The translations under genes and the position numbers were made by a program. From contig JACBKR010001245.1 of assembly GCA_014218235.1 (NCBI GenBank), forward strand, positions 124,001 through 188,000: a stretch of 64,000 nt of DNA. The letters are read 5' to 3'. Below are positions 12,446 to 22,115 of the stretch, one piece after another. The notes under the pieces were generated by a model. That model was given only the letters and a program-made list of their open reading frames with translations. It ran no database searches and was not told where the DNA came from. Source of the stretch: Colocasia esculenta. Its lineage: Eukaryota; Streptophyta; Magnoliopsida; Alismatales; Araceae. Within the stretch, counting starts at the first letter, position 1, and each line of letters opens with the position of its first letter.

Positions 12446-13956
12446 GGGGCGCTCTTCGTTCCGGCGCACGAACCGTCCAAGATAGCCGCGCTTGATAAGG
12501 TCTTCAATTTCGTCCTTAAGCTGGCGGCACTCGGAGGTGTCGTGGCCATGGTCGCGATGAAAACGACAATATTTATTTTGATCGCGCTTCCGGGGGTCGG
12601 AGCGCATACTTTGTGGCCACCGAACAAATGCTTCATTCCTGATCTCTGCCAGGATCTGTTCGGGTGCCACGGTGAGGGGGGTGTAGTTGGTGAAGGAGCG
12701 CGGACGGCGCGGAGAATCACCATTGCGCCGTCCCTTCTTCCGATCTCGGTCGGAACCAATGTCAGAAGACCGCTTCTTGTCCGAGTGCTCCCCCTGCTCA
12801 GCCCTGCTCACCGCCAGGCTCTCTTCGCAAGCTGCGTGGCGCTGTGCGATGGAGAGTAGTTCGGCAAGGGTGGCGGGCTGCTGGACGCCGAGGGTCCTCT
12901 GCAAGAAGCCGTCGCGAGTGCCCTGGATGAGGGCACTGGTTGCCAGAGGGACGTCCAGGCGCGAGATGCGAAGCTCCTCTGTTCGGAACCTCTTGACGAA
13001 GTCCCAGAGTGCCTCACCTTTCTTCTGGCGCACAGCCAGAAGAGAAGCCGCTGTTCGCGGCTGCGACCTTCCGCCAAGGAAGTTGTCCCTGAAGGACTTC
13101 TTCAGTTGGCAAAAGGAGGTGATGGAGCCCGCGGGGAGGGTTTCAAACCAGGCCCTGGCGGTCTCCTTGAGCGTTGCAGGGAAGGCCCTGCACTTAGCCG
13201 CGTCTGATGCTCCGTGGAACACCATGTGCGACTCGAAGCCGTGGATGTGGTCGGCCGGGTTGGTTGTGCCGTCGTAGGGCGCGATGGTGGGTAGAGGGAG
13301 CTTGGAGGAGACCTGGGCCTCCAGGATCTCCCTGCTAAATGGGGAGCGGAAGTCCAAGTCATCCTCCGCTGGAGCCTTTCCCTCCGCACGCTGAACCATC
13401 GTGTCCATGCGGCGTTCGAGGTCGACCACACGCCTTAGGCGCCTAGCGAGCTCCTGCTCGGAGTTGGCGGGGCCCCCTCATCCAGAGGCGTGGGAGTTAC
13501 CTCCCACGACTGATCGTGGCGGACGGGGGGAGACGATAGAGCGGCGGGGCGAGCGCCCGCGGCGCTCTGGTGCCCGCTCCTCCGACGGGGCCCGGTGGGA
13601 CCGGCGCGGTGACTCCGCCTGCTGCTCCTGAGGCACCGGGGGAACGCGGGAGCGGCGATGCGACGATTCCGCCTACAGCTCGCGCGGCAGGGAAACCGCC
13701 AGGGCCGTTGCTCCCGCCAACTGGGCCTGCAGGGTGAGGCAGACGCCCGTCAACTGCTGCATTTGCCCCCGAAGCTCTGCTACTTCGAGGGCAGTTGCGG
13801 GTGCGGCAGTCGTTGGTGCTGGGACGTCGTGATTTGCGCCAGCGGGGGCGATGGCGATGTCACCAGGGGGGATTGGCGACGGGAGTCCCCTCGCGACTGG
13901 CGGGACCTCGTCGCCCTGCTTCCTACGTTCTGGTATGAAGATCGTCCTCGAGCCAT
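12446..13956 (-). pseudogene. Copy 1 gag
   Basis: Begins at the ATG at 13956, about 30 nt inside the LTR, with a Ser/Arg-rich N-terminal part read in a different frame from the rest; at least one indel lies between 13956 and 13429. The main frame (13429 down to the TGA at 12443) holds the retrotransposon gag core, including the stretch around ARAWFETLP, and a zinc-knuckle-like C-x2-H-x4-H-x4-C (CRFH...HDTSEC). The protein would package element RNA in cytoplasmic particles. The N-terminal 170 codons are GC-rich and low in complexity, and their frame differs between copies. Confidence 0.85.
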
Positions 13957-13968
13957 GGCAGCGTCGTT

Positions 13969-13986
13969 CCCACAGACGGCGCCAAA
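13969..13986 (-). other. Copy 1 primer-binding site (TGGCGCC type)
   Basis: On the minus strand, directly inside the LTR, reads TTTGGCGCCGTCTGTGGG. The TGGCGCC start is the primer-site form seen in Tat/Athila-type gypsy elements. It is identical in copy 2, next to 38080. Confidence 0.8.
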
Positions 13987-14761
13987 TGTGGTGGTGTAAT
14001 CCTGTTTGGGCCTGAGCCAAACGGGCCTCCACTAAAGAGAGAGAGGGAAGACGATCGCCGGTGAGGACGAGGACCTGCAAGACCAAAAGAGGATCAGGGG
14101 GGCCCGGTGAAGACCCGGGAAACCCTCCGATGCCTAAGTCAGTGGAGAGCTTGCAAGGCAGGGGGTTTCGGAGTATGGGAGTGTGTTCGCGTGAGGAAGA
14201 GAACGTACCGTTGCATGGTACTGTACCTGTATTTTTATAGGTGTCGGTGCCAGTGCCAACGTGCGTAACGTTGGTAGATCGTGCCTGAAAAGGCGCCATG
14301 ATGGGCGTGCATAACGGGAGGAGTTATGCGCTCAGGTGCCCGTTGGGCTGCCAGGCAGTTCGCGCCTCTTGATGATGGAGGACGTGGCCTGTGACGGTTA
14401 CGACCGCTCCGTAAGCCAGAGAGCCTGCTCGGCACCCTTTGGACACACCTTCCGAGTAGGTGACCCACATAGGGGTCGAACATGCTGTTCGATGATATTG
14501 AGGGTTGTTCCACGCAGCAGGGTTACTGTCCCTGTTCGGAAGCCTTCCGCAGTTGTTCGGTCGCGGAAGGACAGATGACCTGCTCGGGGTCATACCGCCA
14601 CGAGGCCTGGCAGCGTCCGATCAAGGTGGCGGTATCTTGGAGATCTTCACACCGTCTTGGAAGGGACGTGACCCGTTGGGATGGAGCCACGTCAGCTGAT
14701 AGGGCACGCGAGGGCCGTAGTGGGCCATCATGGGCCTAGGTGGCCAGATTTGGCCACCACA
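13987..14761 (-). repeat. Copy 1 5' LTR, 775 bp
   Basis: Begins TGTGGTGG and ends CCACCACA, and aligns end to end with the two 774-bp LTRs of copy 2. On the minus strand a TATA-like box (TATAAAAA) lies at 14232-14239, a position matching the TATA box in copy 2's LTRs. It is clearly more diverged from copy 2's LTRs than those are from each other. Confidence 0.92.
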
Positions 14762-15540
14762 ATTATCAACTAATTCACTCATAAATAAATAATGTTCCAA
14801 ATATGTCATCATGATTCACTTCTATTCTAATAAAGTAAATAATCTTTTAGGACATGTTTGATGTCAAAATAGTTAGGGATAAAGTGAAGATATCCTTAAA
14901 ATTTTAAGAATATCTTCAAAATGTTGATAATATCTTCACTGAGTCTATCTTAATACCCAACATACCTTTAAAATTTCGTTATTCTTGCTAGTTTAATAAT
15001 TTGTTTTTATGAAAATATCCTCGTTGTATGTTTTTTAAGTGAGAATGAGTTCTTGGTGCTGGCCATGGTTTAATCCAAGAGTAAACTAGAGATTTATTTC
15101 ATAGGTTGGTCAAATCTATAATTAAATAGATGCGGAGAAAGGTCACGGAGATGGTATCACAATATTTTCAATTTATGAGTAAAATATTGACAATATTCTA
15201 ACAATAATGTATATTCGTCAATTTTCAAGTAATAATATTTTTGGTTAAAAAAAAACTTCTAATAACCCGACTTAATAAGCTCCTCCGCAGTCCGCAGCCA
15301 GAGTCAGCCAACCGGCTGACCTTTTGACGTCAGCTAACTCGCTTTTCGTTGCAACACGATACGCCATTTGTCGTCTTCAGCGTAATACATGGACGGTTGC
15401 ACAGCTGGTGGAGCCCCCGCCCCCAATGACATCAACTCCTCCAACGAGGGGTTGAGTGCGTTGCAACAAGAGTTTTCCAAAAGATCTGGTTGCGCGTGTG
15501 GGGGCCACAACACGAAGATGAGGTGGCTCATCCTTTGCGA
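14762..15540. other. Intergenic, AT-rich, no gene seen
   Basis: AT-rich DNA from the end of the gypsy LTR, turning GC-rich after about 15280. It contains short imperfect repeats of a GATATCTTC-like phrase around 14889-14940 but no coding frame or RNA gene that I can support. Confidence 0.6.
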
Positions 15541-15556
15541 CGACACGTTCAGTATT

Positions 15557-15955
15557 CACGTGATTAGTTCCACGTCAGCCCGGCGTGATCGTTTCCGATC
15601 TTCCCGAGGCAATCACGAAGAAATCGTGGCGAAGGCCGCACCACGTGCCCCCCGCCGCCCCGCGCAAATAGTGCAAAATTCGCGCCCCCGTTATTTTTTA
15701 AAGGGCTGCTTTAATCAAATAATTAATTTTTTTATAAAGAGAGGGGAGAATTCCAGGTGGGCCCGACCCAGGTGGGAGTCACGTGTCGTCGACTCCCACC
15801 GAGATCTTCTCCGCCCAGCTGCCGTCACGTCATCAAGAAAATATCGTACGAACCGGGTTCTTGGCCTATTCCTGTTGGCTGCGACGTTCCAACGTGGGAC
15901 CCGGGATGCCCAAGCACGCAATCTGCCCGCGCCAACTCGCGGTGCACCGCACGTG
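15557..15955 (+). promoter_or_regulatory. Cluster of four G-boxes upstream of the B-box gene
   Basis: Perfect palindromic CACGTG motifs at 15557-15562, 15642-15647, 15780-15785 and 15950-15955, plus ACGT-core relatives CACGTC at 15571-15576 and TCACGTCA at 15825-15832. They lie about 525-920 bp before the B-box start codon. G-boxes bind bZIP (HY5, ABF) and bHLH (PIF) factors, and such clusters are typical of light-, stress- or ABA-controlled genes. Binding here is inference. Confidence 0.65.
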
Positions 15956-16358
15956 AACCGCCCGGCCCGGCCCCAGGCTCGTGCTTGCGGCGAGGCTGTG
16001 TGGGATGACGGTCCGGACTCCGGACGCTCTCGGATGGGAACGTTACTACTGGATTGCCCCTGCACTAGCAACCGCGGAGGAAAGAGGTGGTCAGAGGGAG
16101 GGTGAGGTGTACTTACCGCTGAGAGCGTTGGCTTCTTGTTGGTTCTGACGTGGGTGGACGGAAATGGATGGTGCAGTGACGAGATGCGGAACCGGGAAGG
16201 GGCGTTACCGGCATTTCATGAGAAACCGGTACGGAAGCAGGGGCTTTTCGGTAGTTTCCCTTGCTTCCCCATGCCCTCTCCTTCCCCATATCTAACCTTC
16301 GAAGAGCAGAGCACAACGGCGAAGAAGCAGAAGCTGCAGAACACACAGAGAGCAAAGC

Positions 16359-16379
16359 TAGAGAGAGAGAGAGAGAGAA
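16359..16379 (+). repeat. (GA)n microsatellite in the presumed 5' leader of the B-box gene
   Basis: A run of GA dinucleotides about 100 nt before the B-box start codon. GA/CT repeats are common in plant 5' untranslated leaders and core promoters, where BBR/BPC proteins can bind. It supports transcription starting upstream of about 16350. Confidence 0.6.
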
Positions 16380-16479
16380 GGAGAGGGGTGATCGTGCTTG
16401 TCGGAAGAGGAAGAGCGGTTGGATTGCCGACGGCACCTGAGAGGCGGTGCCGGTGGAGGCGGTGGGGGAGAGACGAGGG

Positions 16480-17475
16480 ATGACAAAGCAATGCGAGCTC
16501 TGCGACCTGCCGGCCCGGATGTACTGCGAGTCGGACCAAGCTAGCCTGTGCTGGGAGTGCGACGGCAAGGTGCACGGGGCCAACTTCCTGGTGGCGCGGC
16601 ATATGCGGAGCCTCCTCTGCAGGTCCTGCCAGGCGCCGACGCCGTGGCGTGCCTCCGGGTCGCGCCTGGCCCCCACCCTGTCCGTTTGCGAGCGGTGCCT
16701 GGGCGCCGGCGCCGAGAGCAGCGCGTGGGAGATGGAGAAGGGGGTGGCGTCAGGCGGGGGCGGGATCGAGGTGGAGGAGGGGGGCGTTGAGGATTTGGAG
16801 GTCGACGATGGCGAGGATGACGACGAGGAAGAGAAGGACGAGGACGAAGAAGAGGAGGAGGAGGACGGGGAGGACGAAGAGGAGGAGGAAGAGGAGGGGG
16901 ATGGGGACATCCAGGTGGTGCCGTGGTCCACAGAGGCGAAGGCGGCGGCGTCGACGCCCCCGCCGGTGGCGAGCTGCTCGAGCAGCGACGAGTCTTCCTC
17001 GAGTGGGATGACGATCCGCCGGGGCTTCCTCATGCGGGGGCGGAAGAATGCCAACCCCTCCACCTCCCAGGTACCCCACGCCTTTCCTCCCAATTTCTCA
17101 TCTATTTGAACATTTCTCCCCCAGATCAGAGCATCAGATGTTCCAATCCTTCCTCGTTTCTCGATCTCATGTCTGGGGTTTGCGTGTTTCTACCACTGGC
17201 AGGACGACCTGGAGTTGAGATGCTCCCCCTCACACTCCGGCTACTTCCGCCCCTCCCCTTCTTCCACGGCGGCGGTCGCCCGTTCTGGATGGATGCTGGA
17301 CGTGCACGAAGCGGAGACCAACTCGGAGACCAACTCCATCCGCCACCGAAAGAGAGCGGCCCTGCCGGCCGGCCCGGTCCCCTCCACCAACCGACCTCGC
17401 TGTGATCGCCGGCCGCGCGGAGACTTCGCCACCGTGGACTTCTTCCATCCGAGCTCTCGCAGCCCTCCGATCTAG
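16480..17475 (+). CDS. B-box zinc-finger protein, BBX28/BBX29-like (2 coding exons)
   Basis: Exons 16480-17070 and 17203-17475; GT-AG intron 17071-17202, phase 0; 287 residues. Residues 5-41 form one complete B-box: C5, C8, C16, D19, C24, C27, D28, H32 and H41 are all present with standard spacing. It is followed by the CRSCQAPTPW motif and a final C-x2-C of the remnant second box, the signature of Arabidopsis BBX28 (At4g27310) and BBX29 (At5g54470). The middle (about residues 100-150) is an uninterrupted Asp/Glu-rich block. There is no CCT domain. Such proteins are nuclear transcriptional cofactors that bind zinc but probably not DNA; BBX28 represses HY5 in light signalling. I chose the ATG at 16480 because the B-box begins four residues later; an upstream in-frame codon at 16447 is not ATG. 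The (GA)n leader and G-box promoter fit regulated expression. Confidence 0.88.
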
Positions 17476-19410
17476 GTAACGTCTGATGCAAGATCACATT
17501 TTTACGCTGCCACGTGTCCGCACTTCCGTTCTCGCCGAGGGCTTGATGGTTTCCATCAATAAACCGATCCCAAACCGTCGAGCTTTATCGGTCGTTCCTT
17601 CACCCTGCTTGGCCTGGACGATGGTGGCCTCTTAAGATTGGTCAGAGTATAGATATTTGTGTAGAAGGGAGAGAGATTATATTATCTTGTTAATATGTTG
17701 GTTAAGGAAAGTTGGTCTGCGGTGGGCGATTGATGGATGAATTATCTGGGTTCTATTGGCTGGGAATTGCCCATGCCTCCGATGGTTTGATTAAACATAT
17801 GTGCCAAAGTTAGCTTTCAGATGCATTGCACTTCCGGATATAAAATTCCCCAGAACATTATATAATATGTTCATGTTGTGGTCCGTAATGGTGCTCTCTT
17901 GGAAAGTTTTGTTCTTTGTGTATTGTGGTTGCTGGCTGATTAAAACTACGGGAGATTCCACTTCTGTTTGTTGGAAAAATATCTCCTGTGTTTGAGAGAG
18001 CTGGCAGGAAGTTAGTCCATGTCACGGTGGTGCTGCCGATGGGGCTTTTCTTTTTCTTCTCTTGTCGTCTGTGTCTGGATTCTTTGAATTCTTGGATGTA
18101 CATGTCGCTGTGGCTTCTGGGTTGGATCCGGTGACGTTCGTTTGTTCAAACAACTTGTGATGGAAGCCTCCCTTTTGCTAGTACCTTTATTTTGTGGTTG
18201 GAGACCTTGATATGTGGCTGGCTATCCTTTGCCCTTGTTGGTGGCCATTGAGAGATCTGTGGCCTCCCTTCTCTTGCTTTATTTGTGATTGTAGTTTTTA
18301 TTCGGGCCTTCTTTTGTGAATTGGGCTGGGTTTTCAGCTTTTACATCCATCATATTTGAGTCTCCCTTGAACCACTTCTTAGTGTTTGGAGAGGAAAAGG
18401 CTCTCTGGCTTCTCTTTCTTTTTGTATGTGTCTACTTTGGTTGCCCTTTATGCTTCAACGTGGAGGAAAAATAGGAGGCAGGTGCATCTCATGTCTTCCA
18501 CTAAGTTTAAGGACCCACCTTCATTTGTTGGTTGTGTGAGGTGATGTATGTTGTGTACCGTCTGAAGCTATTTAGGATTTTGGACTTATGCTGATGGTGG
18601 AGAAGAACAAAAATCTCTAGGCTCTAGCATAGTAGCATGAGTGCAGATTCTCCAACTCTCTCACATGAGCGGGGAATCTCACACGTGTGGGGTATATGAT
18701 ATTTTGCCGCGCCCACTGATCACATAATTCATGCATTTATATCTTCTCTCACACATCATGCTGTACAGAACTATTAGCATCTCCTTATTATCCTCAGACT
18801 GTGGTCCTACGGCTTCGACTTGTGACTGGGAATTTTCTAGCCCGATCATCTTTTGAAGATGTTGAGATGTGAACTGTCATTTGCTGTCAGTTTTCTTTTA
18901 TCCTTTCTGATGTTGACCGCAATTCTCTTTGATGCAGGTTCTTTACCTGGCTCCGGAGAACTCAAAGATGTAGCTAGCCTCACCTTCAGGGTTCTTACAC
19001 TCCCACGGGCGTTGATCCCTTCAGGGTTTGCTAACTTCCTCTTGGCCGGATCTGCAAAATATCAATACTTTCGAGATTTCTGTTTGTATGTATGTGATGG
19101 GATCTTCTCTCTGTCCCTTTTGGTGTGCGATGTGCTCTTTTATTTTATTTTATTGGGATTTGGGGAGTGGGGAGGATGGAGGATTGAACCGGGTGATTGG
19201 ACTTGGATTCCACCGGATTCTTCCTTCGATCACACATTGTGCTTACAGAAAACGATCATTAGTTGTAGCTTATTTTGCTCTAAACAAGGATGAGATGTTC
19301 TTTATTCAAATTCTTGCAGAATTTTCTTACATGCATAATTGTAAGCGTACCACTATGATCCACATATCCATTAAAATGTCCCTACTATTAACCATAAGTA
19401 TGGACATGTA
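17476..19410 (+). other. Presumed 3' untranslated region of the B-box gene, possibly with a 1.46-kb intron
   Basis: The stop codon TAG at 17473-17475 is followed at once by GTAACG, which fits a splice donor. A good acceptor, with a TTGAC-like branch point, pyrimidine run and TGCAG, ends at 18937. The DNA between is T-rich on the plus strand, as introns are, and the sequence after 18938 has no coding frame that I recognise. A 3'-UTR intron is therefore plausible but unproven; otherwise this is plain intergenic DNA. Confidence 0.35.
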
Positions 19411-20039
19411 AGATATTAAATAATTGTTAGCGTACCACGAATGATGGTTTAAAAGCTCATGAACGCAGATAAATAGAGAGATATTGTTAGATATGTATTA
19501 TTCAAGAAGATTATCTTTGCACGCATATGTTTAGTTAATAAGATTGTCGTTGTACACAAATTAAGAATATCTTCTCAACGCTAGTTGGACTTTAACCTGA
19601 GTGAGTCGGATTATAAGTTACGATGCGCAAGTATAAGCCATTTTCTACGCATATGTTTTACATATTGAGATCATATGAACGAATTTTTGACAGCTCAATG
19701 GGATTGTGCCTTCGAACTTGAAACTTTTAAGGTAAGACACCCTCATGTGCAAGTCAATTTTAGGTTCTATCATGTAACTTATACACATGGAGTGCATGGG
19801 TTCAGATTATATCTCTGTGAACAACTCCCTGTGTGATTACTGTACACTTCTAACCCTTCAACAAAACATCTTTTGCAATTATACTTCTTTTTCTTCTACC
19901 TCTGCCGCCCCTCCCACCCCACCCCACCCCACCCCACCCCAACCTCTCTATGTATTGTGGGGGTTTGTTGGTTTGATGTTGTTATCATCCTGGTATGATG
20001 CAGAAGCATCACTAGATGGAAGAGGACACCACAGCCAGG
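19411..20039. other. Intergenic, no gene seen
   Basis: AT-rich sequence with a short (ACCCC)5 tract at 19916-19940 and no supportable gene. Confidence 0.6.
19916..19940 (+). repeat. (ACCCC)5 minisatellite-like tract
   Basis: Five perfect tandem copies of ACCCC. The opposite strand is G-rich and could form a G-quadruplex-like fold. Confidence 0.85.
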
Positions 20040-20540
20040 CAATTTTCACTTTTCATGCTGATGATAAGATCCAGTGGCTGACATGGCCATCCACAAGACC
20101 ACAACCACATACATATGCTGCCCAGCAGTGGTGGCCCCTCCATCTTCCCCACCCACGGAAGCTCTGCATCTGGTCACCTTCCCCAGCTTGCCAACTGTGA
20201 GAGTTCGAGGTGATCAGTGGATGGACAAAACGATGCTCTTGTTGTTGCAGTTGCCGGCGTGCGTGCGCTCGCACGTGTCGAGGTCGACGCCCCGCACAAA
20301 CAAGCGAACAAACACCGAGTTTGTGGCACCAGATGGGGGTGGAGGGGGCTCATGGAACGTGTGCCACACAGCTGCTGGCTCCACCTGCTCTCAAGAGGAC
20401 TTTGTTGTCGGAATCTGCTTCGACTTCTCATGGCCATGCATTTCTTGCGAGGTGGCCGGACTGCATGGAGTTCCTCTGTACCAGCCGATGACTTGGTACG
20501 GGGTGACCCTTTGTTTGTTTCATCGTAAGATGATGTAATT
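20040..20540. other. GC-rich island without a recognisable product
   Basis: About 500 bp with far higher GC content than its surroundings. It has overlapping open frames of 73-154 codons in several frames, and none shows a family motif. The base composition resembles an exon or a captured gene piece. I could not identify it on either strand, nor see a splice-consistent continuation. Confidence 0.4.
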
Positions 20541-22000
20541 GTTTGAATTTTCAGGATATTTAATCTTGTGGTTTTGTGATCCTAAATTTGGCACTTGCTG
20601 TTTTCTTGTAATTTCAAGTAATTTTCTGCGGTTTTACTCTAAGACAATTGTAAAAAAGTTTCCCAAAATTTTGTGATAGAACAAGCAAAATCCTTAGAGA
20701 GACATCTTAGGCTCTGTTTTCACTACTAATTATTGGAGACGAGGGATATAATTCAAATCCTCTCTTTTAGATAGAGATGATTCTCAAACTTACAACACTC
20801 AAATCTGATAAGGGTGCAGCAGAAATCTCATGCCAATCTTCATATTAAAAAGTTGTCCTCTCCTCTGTTCTGATGCATCATTGTTGAGCTTCAAACTAAT
20901 CATGGCTGGGTGGCTTATATGGCTTGATCAAATTTATTTGCAGGTTGGTGAAATGCTCTACAAGTCCTTTTTGCACCAACAATTTTTCAGGGATTTTTGA
21001 TATCTCATAATTCCCCAATTCATCATAATCAGCTACAGTTGAATCAGATATTTCTTCTCCATTTATCTAACCCTCCAAACAATCAAGACCCAACAGTAGT
21101 TTGGTTGCCACATCTATTGTATATAATTAATTATCTAGCTAACTTGTCAAATCTTTACCCATCTTGGGGGCCACATCATTCATGCATCCTTTTAACTTCC
21201 CAGCTCCCTTTTGATGTTCTTTCCTTCTTTTTCTCCATTTGTTTGGTATGGTGGGACTACTGCTATCCAAGTAGTTTTTTTCAACAATGTAGGTGTGCCA
21301 GGGGATGAGATTCTATGACCAGATGATCATTTCTTAAGAGAGCTCACTGACTCCACTTTAGGAAAATATACCTGAGTTGATCTCATGGATGCCAGCAAAT
21401 TTACAGTTTTGATCTGTCCCACCAAACTAGAGTGAGAAGACTCTTTTAGTAATAGACTTCATCATATACCTCAAGCATGTAAGCTGAGCTTGTGGACTAC
21501 ATAAAGCTAGCAAAAAAATGTTAGACTAAAGAGGAATAAAGGGAACTCTACATATATAGGATAATAACTTATCATTTCTTTGAGAACCTATTCTCTGTGG
21601 TGAAGTCTCTTGGTTTCAAATTTCGTGTAGATTAATAGATTAATTATTTGTATAAATAGATTGGTCTCCAGATTGAGTACAAAATCTCCCAAGTAAATGG
21701 ACTTATTAAGAGATTATTTGGACTTAAAGAACAAACACAAATTTTAATATGTTCTTTAATTGGTCTACAGCTTAGTTAATGGTCATGGTTGATCCATAGT
21801 CATAGGTCCATTACATCACTGAAGTACTAGAAAAACTTAATTCTCAAGTTTGACCACTTCCATTAATTGGTGATAAACTATCACACAAGAGATCTTTTAA
21901 ATTTCGATAATTTTAACCTGGATCAATATTTGGTTACTCCCTTGTCAATGTTTCCTCACTAACCCAACAACACAACATCTACCATTGAGGAGTGTCCCCC
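20541..22000. other. Intergenic, AT-rich, nothing recognised
   Basis: No open frame above about 100 codons with meaningful content, no RNA gene and no clear terminal repeats. Confidence 0.6.
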
Positions 22001-22034
22001 CGCCGTAGGCCGGATGGACATCCACCTTGTCGAC

Positions 22035-22050
22035 GGGGGGGGGGGGGGGG
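22035..22050 (+). repeat. Homopolymer of 16 G
   Basis: A run of 16 G within a short GC-rich patch (about 21990-22115). The patch starts with GTCCCCCCGCCG and carries GTCGACGG before the run. Length in such tracts is often unreliable in assemblies. Confidence 0.9.
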
Positions 22051-22115
22051 TCTAGAGTCTGAGACCTCCTACTTTCAAGCATGTTAAGTCCAACTGATGG
22101 AGCCACTCTGGCATA

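Larger units (their letters stand above)
1..14761 (-). mobile_element. Tat-lineage Ty3/gypsy retrotransposon, copy 1, partial and split by a nested element
   Basis: An LTR retrotransposon read on the minus strand. It starts at its 5' LTR (13987-14761) and runs left through gag, protease, reverse transcriptase, two RNase H domains and integrase until the window edge cuts it inside integrase. The order PR-RT-RNH-INT is that of Ty3/gypsy. A second, archaeal-type RNase H after the first, and a TGGCGCC-type primer site, point to the Tat lineage. Positions 1746-10857 are a later insertion plus one copy of its target duplication. The copy is dead: a stop between gag and protease (12443-12445), a 1-nt deletion near 10906, a stop at 1571-1573, and the insertion itself. 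The right-flank bases that would be its target duplication are ATTAT (14762-14766); the partner lies outside the window. Copy 2 at 28389-38853 is the same family. Confidence 0.93.

Noticed and set aside
16113..17093. 326-codon minus-strand open frame across the B-box gene
   Set aside because: It is the antisense of the Asp/Glu-rich and GC-rich exon and encodes mostly Ser runs; the plus strand has a complete B-box and a consistent intron.
19916..19940. (ACCCC)5 considered as an interstitial telomere repeat
   Set aside because: The unit does not match the plant telomere TTTAGGG or its monocot variants.
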